A DNA stretch of 64,000 nt, from NCBI GenBank assembly GCA_020444325.1, contig JAHLLD010000004.1, positions 124,001-188,000 of the forward strand, written 5' to 3'. The position numbers were made by a program, and so were the translations under genes. The notes beneath the pieces were generated by a model. That model was not told where the DNA came from, did not search any database, and worked only from the letters and a program-made list of their open reading frames with translations. Below are positions 16,829-25,472 of this stretch, one piece after another. Position 1 is the stretch's first letter. Each line of letters opens with the position of its first letter. Origin of the DNA: a bacterium. GTDB taxonomy: Bacteria; Bacteroidota; Ignavibacteria; SZUA-365.

Positions 16829-17581
16829 ATGTATAGATTTTCCCTGCTCCTCACAGGTGCAGCACTCATCCTTGTTGCCTTTACGGCATGTTCAGATGAT
16901 GATCCCGCATCCCCGGCACAGCCGATGACATACGATGGACAGACTGTCGCAGTGGGTGACGGATCCGCCACGGCGTATGAACGTGCTGATGCAGACGGGA
17001 ATCTGCTCGCGGTCGGAATTCGCTTTGATGAGGCAGCACTCAGCAATCTCCCGGCCGATATGAGCATGTTCACGCTCGACCTGCCCGGGGATGTATCGAC
17101 ATCACCGTTCAAGTTTATTGCGCTCGACTGGAATCCCCAGGGACATGAGCCCGCACCGATTTACACGCTGCCGCACTTCGATGTGCATTTTTACTGTGTA
17201 GACAAGCAGACCGTCGCCGCTGTCGTTGCAGGTCCTGACAGCACCATGCCCGCGCCGCAGTACATGCCGCAGGATTACTTCTCCACCTTCGACGCCGTGC
17301 CGAACATGGGAACGCACTTCATCGACAGCCAGTCTCCTGAACTGCACGGTTCGACCTTCGACAAAACCTTCATCTATGGTTTCTACAAGGGCAACCTGTA
17401 CTTCATGGAACCAATGATCACGAAAGCGTACTTCGAGAGCAAGCCTGATGTCAGCCTCGACATCAAACAGCCCACGGCATTCCAGCAGACCGGCATGGCT
17501 TTTCCCATGAAGTATGACATCCGTTACGATGCGACGGCAAAGCAATATATCGTCGAGCTGACGGATATGAGCGTGCGCTGA
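16829..17581 (+). CDS. Lipoprotein, DUF5602/TTHB210-like
   Basis: A 250-residue lipoprotein with a lipobox (LVAFTAC, Cys near residue 22). The body contains IALDWNPQGHEPAPIYTLPH, then FDVHFYCV and a repeated PQYMPQDYF-type stretch, which resembles the TTHB210-like/DUF5602 family of periplasmic proteins with a conserved His-rich H-F-D-x-H-F-Y motif. Function is not established. AAAGGA lies 8 bases before the ATG. Two hairpins follow, the second containing a TATGCA palindrome. Confidence 0.75.
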   Translation: MYRFSLLLTGAALILVAFTACSDDDPASPAQPMTYDGQTVAVGDGSATAYERADADGNLLAVGIRFDEAALSNLPADMSMFTLDLPGDVSTSPFKFIALDWNPQGHEPAPIYTLPHFDVHFYCVDKQTVAAVVAGPDSTMPAPQYMPQDYFSTFDAVPNMGTHFIDSQSPELHGSTFDKTFIYGFYKGNLYFMEPMITKAYFESKPDVSLDIKQPTAFQQTGMAFPMKYDIRYDATAKQYIVELTDMSVR

Positions 17582-17596
17582 TCAATATCTGTGGCA

Positions 17597-17613
17597 TGCA
17601 GGATTTTCCTGCA
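17597..17613 (+). terminator. Perfect 7-bp hairpin after the lipoprotein gene
   Basis: TGCAGGA-TTT-TCCTGCA, 15 bases after the stop. Its inner layout recalls the TATGCA palindrome (arms around TTT) but the bases differ. Confidence 0.5.
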
Positions 17614-17631
17614 CAGTGTTCAAACCAATGC

Positions 17632-17672
17632 TGCCACGGGATATATGCAGTTTCTGCATATTTCCCGTGGCA
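17632..17672. repeat. TATGCA palindrome, copy 4, inside a 41-base inverted repeat
   Basis: The core TATGCAGTTTCTGCATA (17644-17660) is a perfect palindrome with a TTT centre. It is extended by TGCCACGGGA (17632-17641) and TCCCGTGGCA (17663-17672), giving one long, nearly perfect hairpin that could act as a terminator for the lipoprotein gene. Confidence 0.9.
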
Positions 17673-17819
17673 TTGTTGACTCCACCTCGCACTATTATCG
17701 ATACGCGTGCACTCGCAGCGGGACGCTATTTTCTTGTAATTCAGTCTGCCGGGGAGAGGGTTGTCAGACTTCTCGATATCAACAACGCCACATCGCTGAA
17801 ACGCCGAACGCAGTTCTGA
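17673..17819 (+). pseudogene. Orphan C-terminal tail of a T9SS protein
   Basis: An open frame of 48 codons ending at 17819 contains DTRALAAGRYFLVIQSAGER followed by VVRLLDI, which is the last part of a T9SS sorting domain (LxAGxYFLxIQSxGxR). It has no start codon or signal peptide of its own and begins right at the palindrome at 17632-17672. I read it as the remnant of a deleted or rearranged secreted-protein gene. Confidence 0.6.
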
Positions 17820-17885
17820 TCGGTACTTCAGGGTTACGGCGGAATTCCGCATATTCCGGTGAACGCAATCACAGGAGTATTGGAT

Positions 17886-18824
17886 ATGAATCAGCCGAAC
17901 CCGCCGGACGATCGTTTCGCCGTGCAGCTCGCACATGTCACGAAGTCGTTTCGGAAACATGTTGCTGTGGATACGCTGCAGTTGAACGTGCCGTACGGGA
18001 GTGTGTATGGTTTTATTGGACCCAATGGGAGCGGAAAAACGACAACACTGCGGATGATCATGAGCATACTGTACCCGGACGCTGGCGACATCAGGGTGCT
18101 GGGCGAGAGGCTTTCTGCGCGCATTGCCGACCGCATCGGATACATGCCGGAGGAACGCGGGTTGTACCGGCGTATGAAAGTGCGTGACTTCCTCGTGTTT
18201 TATGGCAGCCTGAAAAACGGGCGCAACGTCCGGCAGCAGGTGGACGAATGGCTGGAACGACTTGAGTTGACGGATTGGGCAGGAAGGAAAATCGAAACGC
18301 TGAGCAAGGGTATGAGTCAGAAAGTACAGTTCATTGCAACGGTCGTAGCCCGGCCTGATCTCGTGATTCTCGATGAGCCGTTTGCCGGACTCGATCCGGT
18401 GAATACCGATGTGATGAAAGACGCCATCCTGCAGCTGCAGAAGCAGGGTAGTACCGTGCTTTTCAGCACGCACGATATGGACATGGCCGAGAGGATGTGC
18501 GATTTCATATTCATGATTTTCCAGGGAAAGAAAGTCCTGGATGGAACGCTCAATGAAATACAGGATCGCTACGCCAACGATACCATTCGCGTGCAGACCA
18601 GCGCAGGAAGCAGTGCGCTGGAGGGACTTCCCGGCGTTGAACACGTCAATGACTTCGGACAGATACAGGAGCTGCGTATCGCCGATGATGCGGATCCACA
18701 AGACATTTTGAAGCGATTGATAGAACAGACCGCCGTCCAGCGTTTCGATATCGTGAAACCTTCACTGCACGACATCTTCGTGCGTATTGCGGGATCGGCT
18801 GCGAAGGAGGTGCGTCATGCGTAA
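17886..18824 (+). CDS. ABC transporter ATP-binding protein (NatA-like)
   Basis: A 312-residue ATPase. Walker A is GPNGSGKTT (Lys51), the signature is LSKGMSQK near residue 140, Walker B is LVILDEPFAGLDP near residues 160-172, and the H-loop STHD follows. The C-terminal 85 residues match the DUF4162 extension seen in NatA-type exporters. AGGAG precedes the ATG at 17886; an in-frame start at 17859 is weaker. The permease gene starts 8 bases before this gene ends, so both proteins form one transporter. Confidence 0.93.
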   Translation: MNQPNPPDDRFAVQLAHVTKSFRKHVAVDTLQLNVPYGSVYGFIGPNGSGKTTTLRMIMSILYPDAGDIRVLGERLSARIADRIGYMPEERGLYRRMKVRDFLVFYGSLKNGRNVRQQVDEWLERLELTDWAGRKIETLSKGMSQKVQFIATVVARPDLVILDEPFAGLDPVNTDVMKDAILQLQKQGSTVLFSTHDMDMAERMCDFIFMIFQGKKVLDGTLNEIQDRYANDTIRVQTSAGSSALEGLPGVEHVNDFGQIQELRIADDADPQDILKRLIEQTAVQRFDIVKPSLHDIFVRIAGSAAKEVRHA

Positions 18825-20130
18825 GACACTCCTTTTTGCCATGCGTGAATACAAGGCCGCTGTACGGACGAAAGGCTTCATCATAGGACTCGTGATCGCC
18901 CCGATTCTCATGAGCGGAAGTATCCTGGCCTTTGTACTGCTCAAGGATAAAGTCGATACGACGGATCGCAGGATAGCGGTCATCGATCGAACCGGAAGGG
19001 TTGCCAGCAAGCTCCTCGAGTTTGCAGAGTATCACAACACGAATGAAACCCGTGATCCGGAAACAGGAGAGAAAATTCGTCCACTCTATCTTTTCAATGT
19101 CGTCGACGCTGAGGAAGATGCACATGCGCAGTACCTGCGACTCTCGGACAGTGTGCGCAGCGGGGCGCTCTATGCATTTCTCGTCGTGGGAGCGGATGTC
19201 GTGCATCCCACACCTGATGCGGAGGACGCAAAGCTATCCTACTATGCGCGGAATGCCGCGCTCGACGATCTCCGCGAGTGGCTGATGTTTCAGATCAACA
19301 CGCGGCTTCGTCAGCTCCGCCTTTATGATGCCGGTGTGGATGAACGTAATCTCCCGGATCTCTTTTACTGGGTGGGTGTTGAAGGACTCGGTCTCGTTTC
19401 CCGCGATGAGAGTACCGGTACTATAGAGGAGGCGCGGCAGGCGAGTCCCATCGAGGCAATCGCTGTTCCCATCGGTATCATGATGATCATGTTTTTGATG
19501 ATCATGATGAGCGTGCCGGGCATGCTGCACTCCGTCATGGAAGAAAAAACGCAGCGCATTGCCGAAGTCCTGCTGGGCGCGATCAAACCCTTCGAGTTCA
19601 TGATGGGAAAACTCATCGGGGGCATTGCGGTTTCGCTGACCAGTTCCTCCGTGTACATCATTGGCGCCATCGTGGCGGTGTCGTACATGGGGTACGACGA
19701 CTATATTCCGTTTCACGTCCTCCCGTGGTTTGTTGTCTACATGCTGCTCGCCGTGGTGATGTTCGGTGCGCTCACTGCCGCGCTGGGGTCGACATGCAGT
19801 GAGGCCAAGGATGCGCAGTCGCTCAGCTTCCCCTCGCTCATCCCCGCCATCATCCCGATGTTCATTTATTTCCCCGTGGCCAAGGAGCCGCTGAGCGCAT
19901 TCTCCACATGGGTGTCGCTTATTCCGCCCTTCACGCCGACACTCATGCTGCTGCGCATGGCGACACCGGAGCCGATTCCCATCTGGCAGCCCATTGCCGG
20001 ACTCATCGGCGTCCTTCTCTGCACCGTGCTGTTCGTGTGGGCAGGGGGACGCATTTTCCGCGTCGCCATACTCATGCAGGGTACGCCCCCGAAGCTGAGC
20101 AACATCGTACGGTGGGCGTTGCGAGGATAA
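18817..20130 (+). CDS. ABC-2 type permease (NatB-like)
   Basis: A 437-residue membrane protein: one N-terminal helix (residues 20-42), a large extracytoplasmic domain (45-215), then five or six helices. EEKTQRIAEVLLGAIKPFEFMMGK within residues 240-275 is characteristic of ABC-2/NatB permeases. A perfect AAGGAGGT lies before the ATG, inside the end of the ATPase gene. The pair likely exports sodium, a peptide or a drug; the substrate cannot be told from sequence. Confidence 0.92.
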   Translation: MRKTLLFAMREYKAAVRTKGFIIGLVIAPILMSGSILAFVLLKDKVDTTDRRIAVIDRTGRVASKLLEFAEYHNTNETRDPETGEKIRPLYLFNVVDAEEDAHAQYLRLSDSVRSGALYAFLVVGADVVHPTPDAEDAKLSYYARNAALDDLREWLMFQINTRLRQLRLYDAGVDERNLPDLFYWVGVEGLGLVSRDESTGTIEEARQASPIEAIAVPIGIMMIMFLMIMMSVPGMLHSVMEEKTQRIAEVLLGAIKPFEFMMGKLIGGIAVSLTSSSVYIIGAIVAVSYMGYDDYIPFHVLPWFVVYMLLAVVMFGALTAALGSTCSEAKDAQSLSFPSLIPAIIPMFIYFPVAKEPLSAFSTWVSLIPPFTPTLMLLRMATPEPIPIWQPIAGLIGVLLCTVLFVWAGGRIFRVAILMQGTPPKLSNIVRWALRG

Positions 20131-20221
20131 TAATGTGAAGCATGGCTACACTTTTTTCATCCGCGAACGATGAGTATACAGATTCGAGCGCAGGGCGTGC
20201 CGATGAAGCATGACAGAAGGT

Positions 20222-20995
20222 CTAGCCCTTTTCCTTCAGCCTGATATAAATATCTCCCACGGGCCACTGAGGAAGTGTCTGTGCGAGATCACCAGGGAAC
20301 CACGCGATAAAATCATCGAGCTCCATCCACTTCGGGAGGTGGAAGGTTGAGGATTCCGCCGGAGTGACATTCACTTCAGCTGCGCCGAATTCCCGCAGTC
20401 GTTGCAGGCAGCGTATAGTTCGGGGTATGATATCCTCATTGAGATGAAATTCAATGGAGATAAGTGGGATCGGACAACTGAGACCGAGGAGCACCTGATC
20501 TTCCCAGCCCTCAACATCGATTTTGCAGTAATACGGTTTCCCGAAAGCTGCGATTGCGGCGTCCAGTGTTGTGACCGGGACATGAATCGAAGCCACAAAG
20601 CCCTCTCCACCTTTCCACCTGGAATCGAAGCTGGATTCCCCGGACCGCGTGTGAAGATTCAGTTCCATCAGCGACGCCGCATTGCCCAGAGCGGCGGGAA
20701 GAAGAGCCCATTGCGGATGCATGGCGCAGCGCGCGGTGAGTTCAGGGAAGACGGACGGATTCGGCTCGAAGGCCACAACCTTCGCCCCGGCTTTCAGCAG
20801 TGTTTCCGATTTTGCGCCGAAGTGTGCCCCGATATCGAAACACAACGCTCCCTCGGGCAGCAGATCCTGGTACATGGCGATATCCTCCTGCATAGCGCGT
20901 CGTACGGCGGGCTGAAGGATTCCATTGAGTTTCCGCGCGAAAGGGTACATGCCCAGCGCAAGCGAAGCCTGCTTGAGGTTTGACAATAATCGCAC
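20222..20995 (-). CDS. FkbM-family methyltransferase
   Basis: A 257-residue SAM-dependent methyltransferase. CFDIGAHFGAKSETLLKAG is the SAM-binding motif I, VVAFEPNPS is motif II, and YYCKIDVEGWEDQVLLGL plus LISIEFHL are FkbM signatures. The family O-methylates sugars or polyketides. The GTG at 20995 has GGAGGT five bases upstream and is chosen over an ATG at 21085 that adds 30 atypical residues. A pair of TATGCA palindromes lies between this gene and the next one upstream. Confidence 0.85.
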   Translation of the reverse strand: MRLLSNLKQASLALGMYPFARKLNGILQPAVRRAMQEDIAMYQDLLPEGALCFDIGAHFGAKSETLLKAGAKVVAFEPNPSVFPELTARCAMHPQWALLPAALGNAASLMELNLHTRSGESSFDSRWKGGEGFVASIHVPVTTLDAAIAAFGKPYYCKIDVEGWEDQVLLGLSCPIPLISIEFHLNEDIIPRTIRCLQRLREFGAAEVNVTPAESSTFHLPKWMELDDFIAWFPGDLAQTLPQWPVGDIYIRLKEKG

Positions 20996-21146
20996 AGATA
21001 CCTCCACCCGAATAATTATCCCGATTCTTTCCTGACAGCCAAGATATGAAGGAATTACATAAAATCCCGTAGTGAATACATGCAATTGCTGTCAGCGCAT
21101 GATCGTCCCTGTCGGGGAATACCCGTTTCCAATCACCCCTGAATTT

Positions 21147-21163
21147 TATGCAGTTTCTGCATA
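21147..21163. repeat. TATGCA palindrome, copy 5
   Basis: TATGCAGTTTCTGCATA, perfectly palindromic apart from its TTT centre. It forms a larger inverted repeat with the copy at 21180. Confidence 0.9.
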
Positions 21164-21179
21164 TTTCCGGTGAAAGAAA

Positions 21180-21196
21180 TATGCAGAAACTGCATA
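21180..21196. repeat. TATGCA palindrome, copy 6
   Basis: TATGCAGAAACTGCATA, the reverse complement of copy 5, 5 bases after the stop codon of the minus-strand DUF1579-like gene. Flanks GAAA and ATTT extend the match, so copies 5 and 6 form a near-perfect inverted repeat with arms of about 23 bases. Confidence 0.9.
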
Positions 21197-21201
21197 ATTT
21201 T

Positions 21202-21738
21202 TCACTTCTTCGTCATCGTGCACTCAAAGGTGCCGTCTGCTTTCCCGTCTTTCGTTGTGAGCGCGCGCCAGGTTACCTTGTCGCCATCGTGGAAGAAAAT
21301 CGTCTGTTCGGTTTTGTATGTACTGTTTCCCACGATTTTCTGTCCCTTGAATCTCAGGGTGTTCTTGCTGCCTTCGACCCACGTGCCATCGTACTTGGCT
21401 ACCTCTCCCATGTTGGAGACGCAGAGAAGAGACATCTTCTTTGTCATCGGATCGTATGCGACGATGTCCTTTTCCATGTAATGACCCATCTCGCCAAGCT
21501 CGGCGAAGGGATTGAGTTCGACGGCCTTGTCATCGAGTATATGCTTGCCGCTCATTGTCATGGTAAAGGTGATCTTCTGTCCGTCACCTCCCTCATAGGA
21601 GCCCGGTCCTTCCCAGTTCCCCACAAATAGGTTCAGCCGTGTCTGATCCAACGGGGGATCGGTTTGCGTTGCGTCCTGCGCGAACAGCGGTGTGCTCAGG
21701 ACGAGAAGCATAACTGCATACGTATATAAATATTTCAT
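21202..21738 (-). CDS. Exported DUF1579-like protein
   Basis: A 178-residue protein with a signal peptide (LLVLSTPLFAQ). FVGNWEGPGSY near residues 38-48, GKHILDD and DPMTKKMSLLCVSNMGEVAKY match the DUF1579 lipocalin-like family. GGAGG lies four bases before the ATG at 21738; a longer frame to 21855 lacks a signal. A second DUF1579-like gene, cytoplasmic, is at 50338. The biochemical role of the family is unknown. Confidence 0.8.
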   Translation of the reverse strand: MKYLYTYAVMLLVLSTPLFAQDATQTDPPLDQTRLNLFVGNWEGPGSYEGGDGQKITFTMTMSGKHILDDKAVELNPFAELGEMGHYMEKDIVAYDPMTKKMSLLCVSNMGEVAKYDGTWVEGSKNTLRFKGQKIVGNSTYKTEQTIFFHDGDKVTWRALTTKDGKADGTFECTMTKK

Positions 21739-21859
21739 AAATCCTCCATACGAAGTGTATAAATGAGCTGGGATGCGCGAAGGCATCCCAGCTGAAAATG
21801 AACTTTCCGGGTATGTAGGATTATAGCATAATGGCCGTGTGTGATGCAAGTGCATCCGG

Positions 21860-22789
21860 TCAGATCATGGTTTTCATCTTCCGGAGGTCCTGAATTGCAT
21901 CGGAAAACGTCCCGATAAGTCGCTCGAGTACATCGCCGAGCTGCTTGGCGTCGACTGCTACGTAGCGCGCCTCCTCGCTGCCGCTGGACGGGGCAGTACG
22001 TTGCCGCGCTGTTGCGCGTGTTGGACTGTGTTTCGGGGTAGCGGTGGCAGTATTATCGGCGGTGGTGGTATTCCCGGCGGTGGTGGTATTCCCGGCGGTG
22101 GTGGTATTCCCGGCGGTGGAGGTTGTTGCGGCGCTGCGCCGTCGTCCCGCGGGAGGTGAGGCCTTCCCTGCATCCACATCCGCTTTCAGGGTGAGCAACG
22201 TATGGGCCACGCGATCGGATATGCGTTTCTGTTTGTTGTTCCGGATGCTGCCGATGGTGATTGGATTGATCCCTGTTGTTTTTGCGACGGCATTTGCACT
22301 CCATCCGCCGTCAATGAGTGCCAGCAAAGCCTGCCGCACGTCAGTGAGCAAATCTCGACCGGCTCCGTGAGTTGCAGCAGCAGGGGACCGCACTTCAGTG
22401 ACCGCCGGCTCTGCCGCTTCCGCGGTATATGTTTCGCAGACGATGCGGTAAAACGAAAAGGCGTACAGATCCGGATTCTGCTGCAGAAGGTTCTCCTTGC
22501 GAATCTCCTGGAACTTCTGTTTTCCCGGAATGAAAAACAGTGTGTGATCCGAGTGCGAGAAGGCCAGTTCGAGGAAATCCGGCCAGTGAAGGCTGATTTC
22601 ACTGAATCGGAATCCGTTTTTCGGCGCGAGTCCCGGCAACGTTATTGTTTCAATAGTATAGGGGCGCTTCCCGTAAAGATTCCGCGCAATGTCCTCTGCA
22701 TCATAGGGGATACCGGGAGGGGAAAGGACAAAAAGCAGAACGGAAGTACCATAGTCGGGGTCTGAAAGAAAACTGATAGAGGTTGGCAT
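21860..22789 (-). CDS. Putative HTH protein with tandem-repeat linker
   Basis: A 309-residue protein of no known family. Residues 1-125 form an unrecognised mixed alpha/beta domain. Residues 150-200 contain a helix-turn-helix-like segment (GGWSANAVAKTTGINPITIG). Residues 215-265 are a Thr/Ala/Asn-rich linker with AGNTTT repeated three times, encoded by an 18-base minisatellite. The last 40 residues form an amphipathic helix. ATG 22789 is chosen over 22834. It follows the minus-strand sensor gene by 164 bases, so the two may belong together; that is inference. Confidence 0.6.
   Translation of the reverse strand: MPTSISFLSDPDYGTSVLLFVLSPPGIPYDAEDIARNLYGKRPYTIETITLPGLAPKNGFRFSEISLHWPDFLELAFSHSDHTLFFIPGKQKFQEIRKENLLQQNPDLYAFSFYRIVCETYTAEAAEPAVTEVRSPAAATHGAGRDLLTDVRQALLALIDGGWSANAVAKTTGINPITIGSIRNNKQKRISDRVAHTLLTLKADVDAGKASPPAGRRRSAATTSTAGNTTTAGNTTTAGNTTTADNTATATPKHSPTRATARQRTAPSSGSEEARYVAVDAKQLGDVLERLIGTFSDAIQDLRKMKTMI
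22057..22110. repeat. 18-bp minisatellite inside the HTH gene
   Basis: Three identical 18-base units CGGCGGTGGTGGTATTCC at 22057-22074, 22075-22092 and 22093-22110, with degenerate partial units on both sides. The unit is a multiple of three, so copy-number change would alter the protein linker in frame. Confidence 0.9.
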
Positions 22790-22953
22790 GAAAATGGTAT
22801 GGTTGGACTGTAGGAATGGAATACTAACATACAAAGATTCTGACTCAAATATCCCGGAATCGACAGTTTTACGATATATGGAAAAGGAAAGGACGCGGTA
22901 CTATTTGGAAGCATGAGAGGAAGGACTCGTGCTCTCGCGAGGTGTGTTTACGC

Positions 22954-25314
22954 TCAGCGCAGACGAAAATAGGCGATGATCAGGAATAAGGCGATGCCAC
23001 CGAAGAAAAGGAGAAGGACCCACCACTGAAGATACCAGTGCTGGGGAATGGTGAACGCGATGCTCGAAAGATGATTTTGCGTATCGGGATCACGCAGGGC
23101 GCGCACACGGAACACGTAGTCGCCGGGAGGCAGTGCGGTGTACTCTGCACTATGCCACTGCGCCGGTGCCGACCAGGTACTGTCATAGCCTTCCAGTATC
23201 CACTGGTACATCATGCTGTTCTCAAGCGTAATGTTTCCGGAGACAAATGAAATGGTGATATGCTGTGCGTCGGAGGAAAGGCAGAACACCGAATCGCTCT
23301 GCGTACGGCAATCGCCGTTGTACAGGGATTTCCCGTCGACGTACAGTTCGCGGATGAGTGTCGAATAACTCGGAGGTACAGGCGTTGACGCACCGGGTAT
23401 AAAACGGTACACGGCATCATTGGTCCCGAACCAGCTGCTCCCATCGATGTCGGTGTAGACGGCGATGACATCACCGGTTATTCTGCGGAACGGGGCAGAA
23501 TGGAATTCCCGTTCATTGTTGTGCAGGTCCGCGTATCCGAACGCCTGCGACTCAAACAACTGCATCCAGACGGTGCCGGTATTGTCTTCGCGGAGAAATT
23601 TCGGATCGTCCGTAAGTGGACTGAAGAAACTATTGACAAACGTCGTATCGGGATAGAAATGATCGTTCTTCCGGTCGTACGCCATCAGTTCCATTTCCGT
23701 CACCACAAGTGGATTGCCATCGATAGTGGAAACGAAGCTCGGGCCCGGTGTCAATCCCTTCTCCTCTCCATAGACATCTGTGATGACGTCCAGTGTCCCC
23801 GCTTTTATCCGCAGCCGCCGCGCGCCGAACTGCACTGTGGTGACCCAGAACGCGCCCGTCTTGTCTTCGGAGATCGAAAGCACGAAATCTTCAAGACTGT
23901 TTGAAATGTCTTTTGTCTTCCACTCGTTCCCATCCCGTACGAGGAAATAGAGACCATGGTGATGCCCTGCCAGCAGCGTGTCCGTTGACCCGTGTACCGT
24001 GTGCAGAACACGCGCGCCGGTGGAAGAGATGCGGCGCAGCTGCTGTGAGGCGTTCATTTCGTACACACCGTGGAAGCTGGCAATCAGCAGGACATCGCCG
24101 GCACGCTGAAGGTCATACACCGTCGACCGCACATTCGGCAGGAGGCGAAACATTGACGGGACGTTGCTGCGGCTTCTTTTTCCCAGCGCGAACATACCCT
24201 GCGTTGAACCGGCATACATGGTGCCGGCGAACCGCTCCACTGCAGTGATCTGACCAAGTGCACCGCGTGCGGAGCTGAATTTGCTCAGAGCTTCGCCCGG
24301 CCACTCGATGTGCAGCAGTCCATTTTCAAGTGCGGCCCAGATGACATCCTCAGCATCGATATACATTGCAGTGACACTGCCCCCGCGGAAGCCTGCCGTG
24401 CTGTTGATATGCGTGCGGACGGATCCGTTCGGTTTGAAAATGCAAATCCCGCTGTGTGTGCTGCCGACAGCAAGGGCGCCGTCCGGCAGATGAATTGCGC
24501 AGGTCGGCATCCACAGCGGATCCTCGACAGCACTGTAGTCGTGTACCTGCCGGAAACCGTTACCGTCCTGCTGCAGCAGTCCGCGCAGACGGGTGGCGAC
24601 CATGAGCTTCCCACGATCCTGAAACAGGCAGATGATTTTCTCCGACGGCTCAATGCGGGAATCATTCGTCGTCTGCTCTGCAAAAATCTCGCCGCCCGGG
24701 ACAAGCTGCCATTCACTGTTTCTGAGCTCGCAGAGCCCAGTGCCGAAAATCTGACCGAAAAGACGATTCCCGGTTTTGAACGTCCCTCCAATAGGAGCGC
24801 TGGAGGGTTGCACGTAACAGTTCTCCCCGTCCCATACACACACGGCCTCACGGCTCACAAAGTACACCGTGTTTTCTATCACATGGATTGCTTCGACTTC
24901 CGTCAGGAGAGGAGCGTCATCAGGCAGTCTGTCGCTGAGCAATTCCATTTTCGAATTGCCGCAGCGATCGAAACAGACACGCCCGAATGCGCTGCGCAGC
25001 CCGAAATACACCGTCCCATTTTTCCCGACAGCGACCGAGTACACCGGAGTTTCATTCGGGGATTCAAGGATGCGCCAGTCCATCCCGTCGTATTCGATCA
25101 GACCGAAGCTGTTTCCCACCCACAACAGCCCCCTGTCATCGCGCACGGCACACCAGTTCGATACATCATACCCCAGATCGCTGGTGTTGTGATACGTAAC
25201 GAAAGGCGCGCCCTTTTCGTTGACATATTGGGCGCCCATACCCTGTGCGGAAATATTCCCGGGAAGGGGAATACTATACAGCAGGAGACATAATACAGTA
25301 GCGATGCGAATCAT
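22954..25314 (-). CDS. Sensor protein with Reg_prop/Y_Y_Y domains, no transmitter
   Basis: A 786-residue exported protein. After a signal peptide it has propeller blades of the Reg_prop type (DDRGLLWVGNSFGLIEYDG, DAEDVIWAALENGLLHI), a Y_Y_Y-type Ig domain near residues 655-745 (QWILEGYDSTWS, LPPGDYVFRVRA), and one membrane helix (residues 755-780) ending FRLR. In hybrid two-component sensors this arrangement continues into HisKA, HATPase or DNA-binding domains; here the frame stops 5 residues after the helix and no continuation is seen in other frames. Start ATG 25314 has GGAG upstream. It may signal through a partner or be truncated. Confidence 0.82.
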   Translation of the reverse strand: MIRIATVLCLLLYSIPLPGNISAQGMGAQYVNEKGAPFVTYHNTSDLGYDVSNWCAVRDDRGLLWVGNSFGLIEYDGMDWRILESPNETPVYSVAVGKNGTVYFGLRSAFGRVCFDRCGNSKMELLSDRLPDDAPLLTEVEAIHVIENTVYFVSREAVCVWDGENCYVQPSSAPIGGTFKTGNRLFGQIFGTGLCELRNSEWQLVPGGEIFAEQTTNDSRIEPSEKIICLFQDRGKLMVATRLRGLLQQDGNGFRQVHDYSAVEDPLWMPTCAIHLPDGALAVGSTHSGICIFKPNGSVRTHINSTAGFRGGSVTAMYIDAEDVIWAALENGLLHIEWPGEALSKFSSARGALGQITAVERFAGTMYAGSTQGMFALGKRSRSNVPSMFRLLPNVRSTVYDLQRAGDVLLIASFHGVYEMNASQQLRRISSTGARVLHTVHGSTDTLLAGHHHGLYFLVRDGNEWKTKDISNSLEDFVLSISEDKTGAFWVTTVQFGARRLRIKAGTLDVITDVYGEEKGLTPGPSFVSTIDGNPLVVTEMELMAYDRKNDHFYPDTTFVNSFFSPLTDDPKFLREDNTGTVWMQLFESQAFGYADLHNNEREFHSAPFRRITGDVIAVYTDIDGSSWFGTNDAVYRFIPGASTPVPPSYSTLIRELYVDGKSLYNGDCRTQSDSVFCLSSDAQHITISFVSGNITLENSMMYQWILEGYDSTWSAPAQWHSAEYTALPPGDYVFRVRALRDPDTQNHLSSIAFTIPQHWYLQWWVLLLFFGGIALFLIIAYFRLR

Positions 25315-25472
25315 CTCCACTCCACCGACTCGCATGTGGATGAATTAACACAGTTCTAACATGGCAAGCAGGGTAACGCGATACAATAGGTATTACCACC
25401 TATTTCACACCTTTACATGAAAAAAAGATACAATATCTCCTTAAGAATACCGAGTGCCAGGTGTTTATCTCC

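Noticed and set aside
24310-25293. 327-codon + strand frame inside the sensor gene
   Set aside because: Antisense shadow of a well-supported minus-strand protein with recognisable domains.
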